The position numbers were made by a program, and so were the translations under genes. A DNA stretch of 35,703 nucleotides, from the NCBI RefSeq assembly GCF_050337105.1, contig NZ_JAKJSQ010000046.1:1-35703 (forward strand). The letters run 5' to 3'. This document shows, piece by piece, positions 30,906 through 35,703 of the stretch. Every line of letters starts with the position of its first letter. The stretch's first letter is position 1. This DNA comes from Aliivibrio_A kagoshimensis. GTDB taxonomy: Bacteria; Pseudomonadota; Gammaproteobacteria; Enterobacterales; Vibrionaceae. The notes below the pieces were generated by a model, which made no database searches, was not told the DNA's origin, and saw only the letters and a list, made by a program, of their open reading frames with translations.

Positions 30906-31880
30906 ATGGCCCAACAAATAGAATTAACAGATACGATAAAAGAGAGTCAACTTGGTCAACGAATTGATCAAGCAGTGGCAGAATTGTTCACAGATTACTC
31001 TCGTGCGCGAGTGAAAGAGTGGATTTTAAACGGCAGCGTTGTCATGGATGGTAAAGTGGTTGCCAAACCTCGCATTCGTGTATATGGAGGCGAAGAGATC
31101 GTTATCCGCGCTGACCTTGATGATGAAGAGCGTTGGATTGCCCAAGACATTCCATTAGATATCGTTTATGAAGATGAAGATATCCTAGTCATCAATAAAC
31201 CAAGAGGTTTAGTGGTTCACCCAGGTGCTGGCACGCCAGATGGTACGATCTTGAATGCCCTATTGCATCACTATCCAGACATTGCAGAAGTTCCTCGAGC
31301 AGGCATCGTGCATCGTCTTGATAAAGACACAACCGGCCTCATGGTGGTTGCAAAAAGTGTTCGTGCTCAAACTCGTTTGGTACGTGCATTGCAAAAGCAT
31401 AAAATCACACGTGAATATGAAGCGATTGTTATTGGTAAAATGACCGCTGGTGGCACCATTGAGAAACCGATTGGTCGTCACCCAACGAAGCGTACCCAGA
31501 TGGCTGTGCATGAGTTAGGAAAAGATGCGGTAACTCACTTTAGAGTGGCTGAGCACTATCGAATTCATACCCGTATCCGCTTACGTCTTGAGACAGGTCG
31601 TACCCATCAGATCCGTGTGCACATGTCGCACCTTCAACACCCATTAGTGGGAGATCAGGTGTATGGTGGACGTCCTCGTTTGCCTAAAGAAGCATCACCA
31701 GAGCTTATCGGTATGTTAAGAGGCTTTGATCGTCAAGCACTTCATGCGGCAATGCTAAAATTTGAACATCCAATTACCGGTGAAGTAGTAAAATTCCTTG
31801 CCCCTATCCCAGATGATATTATCGCACTGCGTGAAATGCTACGTGCGGATATGCTCGAAAAGGGTGAAGACGAGATCTGA
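30906..31880 (+). CDS. rluD: 23S rRNA pseudouridine synthase RluD
   Basis: Makes pseudouridines 1911, 1915 and 1917 in helix 69 of 23S rRNA, important for ribosome assembly and termination. The 324 residues have an N-terminal S4 domain (GQRIDQAVAELFTDYSRARVKEWIL) and a RluA-type catalytic domain with VPRAGIVHRLDKDTTGLMVVAK, catalytic Asp139 in HRLD, and ETGRTHQIRVHM. ATG 30906 aligns with E. coli MAQRVQLT; the frame also opens at a TTG at 30891, which is less likely. Its TGA overlaps the ATG of pgeF by one base. Confidence 0.97.
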   Translation: MAQQIELTDTIKESQLGQRIDQAVAELFTDYSRARVKEWILNGSVVMDGKVVAKPRIRVYGGEEIVIRADLDDEERWIAQDIPLDIVYEDEDILVINKPRGLVVHPGAGTPDGTILNALLHHYPDIAEVPRAGIVHRLDKDTTGLMVVAKSVRAQTRLVRALQKHKITREYEAIVIGKMTAGGTIEKPIGRHPTKRTQMAVHELGKDAVTHFRVAEHYRIHTRIRLRLETGRTHQIRVHMSHLQHPLVGDQVYGGRPRLPKEASPELIGMLRGFDRQALHAAMLKFEHPITGEVVKFLAPIPDDIIALREMLRADMLEKGEDEI

Positions 31881-32611
31881 TGAATTTCATCATTCCAAAC
31901 TGGCCAGCAGCTAACAATGTCAAAGCGTTAAGTACGTTACGAAAGGATGGGTTCAGTCAGAGCCCATTTGACAGTTTTAATGTTGGGGCTCATGTTGGAG
32001 ATGATATTCATTCAGTTGAAAAAAATCGTTTGTTATTACTAAAAGCTGGTGAGCTGCCTAGTGCACCAGTTTGGCTTAACCAAACTCACTCTACTAACCT
32101 TATCTCTCTGCCTTTAGCAAGCACTACATCGTTAGGTAATAACCTTGATGGTTCATTAACGAGCACTAAACATCAAGTCTGCTGCGTGATGACTGCCGAC
32201 TGCCTTCCTGTGCTTTTTTGTGATAAAGCGGGAACGAAAGTGGCTGCAGTACATGCCGGCTGGCGTGGGTTGTGTGATGGTATTCTTGAACAAGCCGTCA
32301 AAGCATTAGATTGCACTGATTTAATGGCATGGATTGGTCCCGCGATTGGTCGTGCGAGTTTTGAAGTCGGAGATGAAGTGAAGCAGCAGTTTATCGATGT
32401 GGATACGCAAGCAGAGGATGCCTTTTCAGCCAGCAGTAGTGGAAAATGGTTAGCAGACATGAATCTTTTAGCCACTCAGCGGTTAAATCGTGTTGGCGTT
32501 CTCGATATTTACTACTCTAATCTATGTACCTACCAAAATAACCAAGATTTTTTCTCATATCGTAAAGAGGGACAAACAGGCCGACAAGCCACGCTTATCT
32601 GGCTTGAGTAG
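31880..32611 (+). CDS. pgeF: PgeF (YfiH), peptidoglycan editing factor / multicopper-type purine nucleoside enzyme
   Basis: Member of the YfiH/DUF152 family, once called a laccase. In E. coli PgeF helps keep L-Ser out of the peptidoglycan stem peptide, and family members act on purine nucleosides. The 243 residues hold the metal-site blocks: WLNQTHSTN, CCVMTADCLPVLFCD and VAAVHAGWRGLCDGI (the His, Cys, His triad). The end SYRKEGQTGRQATLIWL is typical. It is translationally joined to rluD (one-base overlap), as in E. coli. Confidence 0.93.
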   Translation: MNFIIPNWPAANNVKALSTLRKDGFSQSPFDSFNVGAHVGDDIHSVEKNRLLLLKAGELPSAPVWLNQTHSTNLISLPLASTTSLGNNLDGSLTSTKHQVCCVMTADCLPVLFCDKAGTKVAAVHAGWRGLCDGILEQAVKALDCTDLMAWIGPAIGRASFEVGDEVKQQFIDVDTQAEDAFSASSSGKWLADMNLLATQRLNRVGVLDIYYSNLCTYQNNQDFFSYRKEGQTGRQATLIWLE

Positions 32612-32663
32612 CACTCCTCACTTCTAATATCCTGATCTTAATCAATCCAATCTCAACTTTAAG

Positions 32664-32692
32664 CTTGAAAATATAAACAAATGCGCCCATCT
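32664..32692 (+). promoter_or_regulatory. sigma-32 heat-shock promoter of clpB
   Basis: CTTGAAA (32664-32670), a 14-base spacer and GCCCATCT (32685-32692). The -35 is perfect and the -10 differs by one base from CCCCATNT. It lies 40 bases before clpB. Confidence 0.88.
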
Positions 32693-32732
32693 ATTCTTTA
32701 ATTAAGAAGACGTTTTATGTGGAGAGTTTGTC

Positions 32733-35306
32733 ATGCGTTTAGATCGATTTACGAGCAAGTTTCAATTAGCGATTTCCGATGCTCAATCATTAGCGCTTGG
32801 GCGAGATCATCTTTATATCGAGCCTGTGCATTTAATGGTTTCTCTGCTTAATCAAGATAGCAGTACCATTCGACCGCTGTTGACCATGCTGAATGTGGAT
32901 GTCACTCAGTTACGTTCAAAATTAAGTGAGTTATTGGACAAACTGCCAAAAGTGACAGGAACAGGAGGGGATGTACAACTCTCTAGTGGCATGGGTGTCA
33001 TGTTTAATATGTGCGATAAACTGGCACAAAAACGTAAAGACACCTATATCTCTTCTGAAATATTCATTCTTGCGGCGATTGAAGATAAAGGGTCATTAGG
33101 AAAATTACTACGTGATCTAGGCTTAACTGAGCAGAATGCCAATAAAGCGATCGAAGAGATCCGTGGTGGACAAAAGATTGATGACCAAAATGCAGAAGAA
33201 AAACGTCAAGCGTTAGATAAGTACACCATCGATCTCACCGAGCGTGCTGAACAAGGGAAATTAGATCCCGTAATCGGACGTGATGACGAAATCCGTCGAA
33301 CCCTTCAAGTTTTACAGCGAAGAACAAAAAATAATCCCGTTATCATTGGTGAGCCTGGTGTGGGGAAAACTGCCATTGTTGAGGGATTGGCGCAGCGTAT
33401 TATTAATGGTGAAGTTCCGGAAGGTTTGAAGAATAAGCGTGTCCTTTCATTAGACATGGGTTCACTGGTTGCTGGGGCAAAATATCGTGGAGAGTTTGAA
33501 GAGCGACTCAAAGCGGTATTGAATGAGCTGGCAAAAGAGGAAGGGCGAGTCATTCTGTTTATAGATGAAGTGCATACTATGGTTGGCGCTGGTAAGGGTG
33601 AAGGCTCAATAGATGCGGGGAATATGCTAAAACCAGCTCTTGCTCGTGGTGAACTCCATTGTGTGGGTGCGACAACCCTTGATGAATATCGACAGAACAT
33701 TGAAAAAGATCCTGCCTTAGAGAGACGGTTCCAAAAAGTACTTGTGAACGAACCAAGTGTAGAGGACACCATTGCTATTTTGCGTGGATTGAAAGAGCGT
33801 TATGAGCTACATCATCACGTAGAGATAACCGATCCAGCCATCGTTTCAGCGGCAACGCTCTCTCATCGTTATGTGTCTGATCGCCAGCTGCCAGATAAAG
33901 CGATTGATTTGATCGATGAAGCGGCTTCAAGTATACGCCTGCAGATGGACTCCAAACCTGAGTCGTTGGATAAACTGGAACGACGTATTATCCAGTTAAA
34001 AATTGAACAGCAAGCATTAGTGAAAGAGAGCGACTCGGCAAGTTTGAAAAGATTAAGTGTCTTAAATGAAGAACTCAAAGGCAAAGAGCGGGATTACGCT
34101 GAACTGGAAGAGGTGTGGAAAGCAGAAAAAGCAGCACTATCGGGCACGCAACATATTAAGTCCGAATTAGAGCAAGCTAGAACAGATATGGACATAGCCA
34201 GGCGTGCAGGTGATCTCAATAGAATGTCAGAGCTGCAATATGGACGGATCCCAGAGCTTGAAAAGCAGTTAGATTTGGCTGCTCAAGCAGAGATGCAAGA
34301 GATGACACTGCTGCGTAATAAAGTCTCTGAAGTTGAAATAGCAGAAGTATTGTCAAAACAGACCGGAATTCCAGTGGCGAAGATGCTGGAAGGTGAAAAA
34401 GACAAACTGCTGAAAATGGAGCACGCTCTACACCACCGAGTGATTGGGCAATCTGAAGCGGTCGAAGCCGTGTCTAATGCTATTCGTAGAAGTCGAGCTG
34501 GACTTTCCGATCCTAATAAACCGATTGGGTCTTTCTTATTTCTTGGGCCGACAGGGGTAGGTAAAACCGAACTGTGTAAAGCACTAGCGAACTTCATGTT
34601 TGATAATGAGAGTGCGATGGTCCGAATTGATATGTCTGAGTTTATGGAAAAACATTCGGTCGCCAGGCTAGTCGGAGCACCTCCGGGTTATGTTGGGTAT
34701 GAGGAGGGCGGTTACTTAACAGAAGCCGTTAGAAGGCGCCCCTATTCTGTGATCTTATTAGATGAAATAGAAAAAGCGCATCCTGATGTCTTTAATATTC
34801 TCCTACAGGTACTTGATGATGGCCGATTAACTGATGGACAAGGTAGAACGGTTGATTTTAGAAACACCGTAATTATCATGACATCGAATTTAGGTTCTGA
34901 CCAAATACAGGAAAACATCCATCAACTAGATTATGAAGGGATGAAATCAATAGTGATGGACGTGGTATCACAACAATTCAGGCCTGAGTTCATTAACCGT
35001 GTCGATGAGAGCGTGGTCTTCCACCCATTATTGAAAGAGCACATTAAAGAGATTGCTAAGATTCAGCTTCAAATGTTAGAACAGCGACTATTAGATAAAG
35101 GTTATGAGCTATCGATAAGTGATGAGGCGTTAAGTTTAATTGCAGATGCAGGCTTTGATCCGGTATTTGGAGCAAGACCATTAAAACGTACGATTCAGAA
35201 TGGAGTTGAAAACCCATTAGCAAAAGATCTTCTTTCCGGTAAGTTAGAAATGGATAAGATTATTCGTTTATCAGTGAAAAATAACCGACTGATTGCGGAG
35301 CAATAA
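32733..35306 (+). CDS. clpB: ATP-dependent chaperone ClpB
   Basis: Hsp100 disaggregase that works with DnaK to pull proteins from aggregates. The 857 residues equal the E. coli length. Order: N domain to about 145; first AAA+ module with Walker A GEPGVGKTAIVEG (near 205) and Walker B VILFIDEVHTM; the coiled-coil middle domain at about 410-525 (LERRIIQLKIEQQALVKES); second AAA+ module with GPTGVGKTELCKAL (near 605), VILLDEIEKAHPDVF, and GARPLKRTIQ sensor 2. No IGF/IGL ClpP-binding loop is evident, fitting ClpB rather than ClpA. GGAG precedes ATG by 9 bases. Confidence 0.98.
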   Translation: MRLDRFTSKFQLAISDAQSLALGRDHLYIEPVHLMVSLLNQDSSTIRPLLTMLNVDVTQLRSKLSELLDKLPKVTGTGGDVQLSSGMGVMFNMCDKLAQKRKDTYISSEIFILAAIEDKGSLGKLLRDLGLTEQNANKAIEEIRGGQKIDDQNAEEKRQALDKYTIDLTERAEQGKLDPVIGRDDEIRRTLQVLQRRTKNNPVIIGEPGVGKTAIVEGLAQRIINGEVPEGLKNKRVLSLDMGSLVAGAKYRGEFEERLKAVLNELAKEEGRVILFIDEVHTMVGAGKGEGSIDAGNMLKPALARGELHCVGATTLDEYRQNIEKDPALERRFQKVLVNEPSVEDTIAILRGLKERYELHHHVEITDPAIVSAATLSHRYVSDRQLPDKAIDLIDEAASSIRLQMDSKPESLDKLERRIIQLKIEQQALVKESDSASLKRLSVLNEELKGKERDYAELEEVWKAEKAALSGTQHIKSELEQARTDMDIARRAGDLNRMSELQYGRIPELEKQLDLAAQAEMQEMTLLRNKVSEVEIAEVLSKQTGIPVAKMLEGEKDKLLKMEHALHHRVIGQSEAVEAVSNAIRRSRAGLSDPNKPIGSFLFLGPTGVGKTELCKALANFMFDNESAMVRIDMSEFMEKHSVARLVGAPPGYVGYEEGGYLTEAVRRRPYSVILLDEIEKAHPDVFNILLQVLDDGRLTDGQGRTVDFRNTVIIMTSNLGSDQIQENIHQLDYEGMKSIVMDVVSQQFRPEFINRVDESVVFHPLLKEHIKEIAKIQLQMLEQRLLDKGYELSISDEALSLIADAGFDPVFGARPLKRTIQNGVENPLAKDLLSGKLEMDKIIRLSVKNNRLIAEQ

Positions 35307-35399
35307 GTAACAAATAAATAACGTTTGGCTGCAAAAAATACAAATCGTCTGTTTATTGAGCGGCTGAACTCTTTTTATTTAAAAAATCACAATAAGCAC
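35307..35399. other. gap after clpB, with AT-rich tract before rRNA promoter P1
   Basis: I see no open reading frame and no clear terminator for clpB. The stretch at about 35369-35392 is very rich in A and T (CTTTTTATTTAAAAAATCAC) and fits an UP element for the rRNA promoter that follows. Confidence 0.4.
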
Positions 35400-35427
35400 T
35401 TGCCAATGGGATCGAACTCCCTATAAT
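35400..35427 (+). promoter_or_regulatory. rRNA operon promoter P1
   Basis: TTGCCA and TATAAT with a 16-base spacer, followed by a GC-rich discriminator GCGTCC and then CACTGACACGG, the same context as E. coli rrn P1. The discriminator suggests control by ppGpp and initiating nucleotides. Confidence 0.88.
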
Positions 35428-35480
35428 GCGTCCTCACTGACACGGAGCGGCTTCTTCTTTTAGAAACCAAGAGCCATAAA

Positions 35481-35515
35481 GGGTTCTAGCTCAGTCGGTA
35501 GGACTACAAGCCACG
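35481..35515 (+). pseudogene. tRNA-like remnant between rRNA promoters
   Basis: The segment begins GGGTTCTAGCTCAGTCGGTA, matching a tRNA acceptor strand plus D-arm consensus (TAGCTCAGTNGGTA), but the closing D-stem GAGC is GGAC and no anticodon or T arm follows. It cannot be a functional tRNA. Confidence 0.5.
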
Positions 35516-35537
35516 AGAAATAAGTTTAAGAAAGTGT

Positions 35538-35565
35538 TTGACACGGTAACTTAATTCGCTAAAAT
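35538..35565 (+). promoter_or_regulatory. rRNA operon promoter P2
   Basis: TTGACA and TAAAAT with a 16-base spacer, 138 bases downstream of P1, followed by GGCCGTCC. The usual second promoter of an rrn operon. Confidence 0.85.
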
Positions 35566-35586
35566 GGCCGTCCACTTAAACGAACT

Positions 35587-35626
35587 AACCGAAAGGTTTG
35601 AAAGTTTAAGAATTGCTCTTTAACAA
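35587..35626 (+). promoter_or_regulatory. rRNA antitermination leader: boxB-like hairpin and boxA
   Basis: AACC-GAAA-GGTT forms a small hairpin (35587-35598), followed by boxA TGCTCTTTAACAA (35614-35626). With NusB/S10 and other Nus factors boxA makes rRNA transcription termination-resistant. The next bases, TGTGTGGGCACTCG, match the 16S leader of E. coli. Confidence 0.9.
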
Positions 35627-35703
35627 TTTGACCATGCAATTTGTGTGGGCACTCGTGAATAGATTATCAAAAAATAATCTCAATGAACTGAGTGGCCTTA
35701 ATC
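35627..35703 (+). other. 16S rRNA leader, cut by the window edge
   Basis: Conserved leader sequence of an rRNA operon, including TGTGTGGGCACTCG near 35642-35655. The mature 16S gene has not begun by the end of the window; it should lie some 100-200 bases further on. Confidence 0.75.

Noticed and set aside
33305..33772. A 155-codon open frame on the minus strand within clpB
   Set aside because: It lies wholly inside a clear ClpB AAA+ module on the other strand, has no recognisable motif or ribosome site, and is a frame shadow. The same holds for minus-strand frames at 2736-3140 (oadB) and 6438-6809 (M16 gene).
35481..35555. A functional tRNA gene in the rRNA leader
   Set aside because: Only the 5' end and D arm resemble a tRNA; the D stem is mismatched and no anticodon arm, T loop or CCA end follows.
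1..35703. CRISPR arrays, insertion sequences, prophage or defence islands
   Set aside because: No regularly spaced repeats, transposase or integrase motifs, or known defence proteins are seen; the genes are conserved housekeeping ones in a conserved order.

Overview
This is 35.7 kb of core chromosome from a gammaproteobacterium, very probably Vibrionaceae (Vibrio or a close relative). The evidence is a sodium-pumping oxaloacetate decarboxylase operon (oadGAB), a Vibrio-type LuxS, an nspS-mbaA polyamine/c-di-GMP pair sitting next to pheA, and a gene order largely shared with Escherichia coli (yqaA-gshA-luxS, yfjD-ypjD-ffh-rpsP-rimM-trmD-rplS, aroF-tyrA, ettA-slt-trpR-yjjX, pheA-raiA-bamD-rluD-pgeF-clpB). 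Family names come from protein motifs and remembered homologues; no search was run. All 31 genes look full length. I see no transposase, integrase, CRISPR array, intact tRNA gene or other sign of recent transfer.

Layout. 1-3.3 kb: oadGAB (+), closed by a terminator. 3.4-7.7 kb: a probable three-gene unit of a medium-chain dehydrogenase/reductase, a DedA-family YqaA membrane protein and a two-domain M16 zinc-protease lipoprotein. 7.7-9.9 kb: gshA and luxS (+), ending at a bidirectional terminator facing corB. 9.9-12.1 kb: corB and ypjD (-), divergent from ffh. 12.2-15.8 kb: ffh, then the rpsP-rimM-trmD-rplS operon with its own promoter and a terminator-like leader hairpin. 15.9-18.6 kb: a DUF2799 lipoprotein, then aroF-tyrA behind three TyrR boxes. 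18.7-21.5 kb: an M23 peptidase and ettA (-). 21.7-24.0 kb: slt and trpR (+). 24.0-27.9 kb: nspS-mbaA-yjjX (-), with overlapping genes. 28.0-30.8 kb: pheA, raiA and bamD (-), each with visible control or termination signals. 30.9-35.3 kb: rluD-pgeF, then clpB behind a sigma-32 promoter. 35.4-35.7 kb: promoters and antitermination leader of an rRNA operon whose 16S gene lies beyond the window.

How the genes work together. Two blocks make aromatic amino acids: aroF-tyrA for the tyrosine branch and pheA for the phenylalanine branch; trpR lies nearby. A second theme is translation and ribosome biology: ffh, rpsP, rimM, trmD, rplS, ettA, raiA, rluD and the rRNA operon. A third is envelope upkeep: slt, the M23 peptidase, bamD, pgeF and the M16 lipoprotein. 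NspS-MbaA links periplasmic polyamines to c-di-GMP.

I did not find a clearly new multi-gene system. The most interesting items are regulatory: a terminator before pheA with no phenylalanine-rich leader peptide; a near-consensus CRP site placed for class II activation of raiA; a perfect inverted repeat centred on the -10 of ffh; a decayed tRNA-like segment between the two rRNA promoters; and a degenerate I-site in MbaA.
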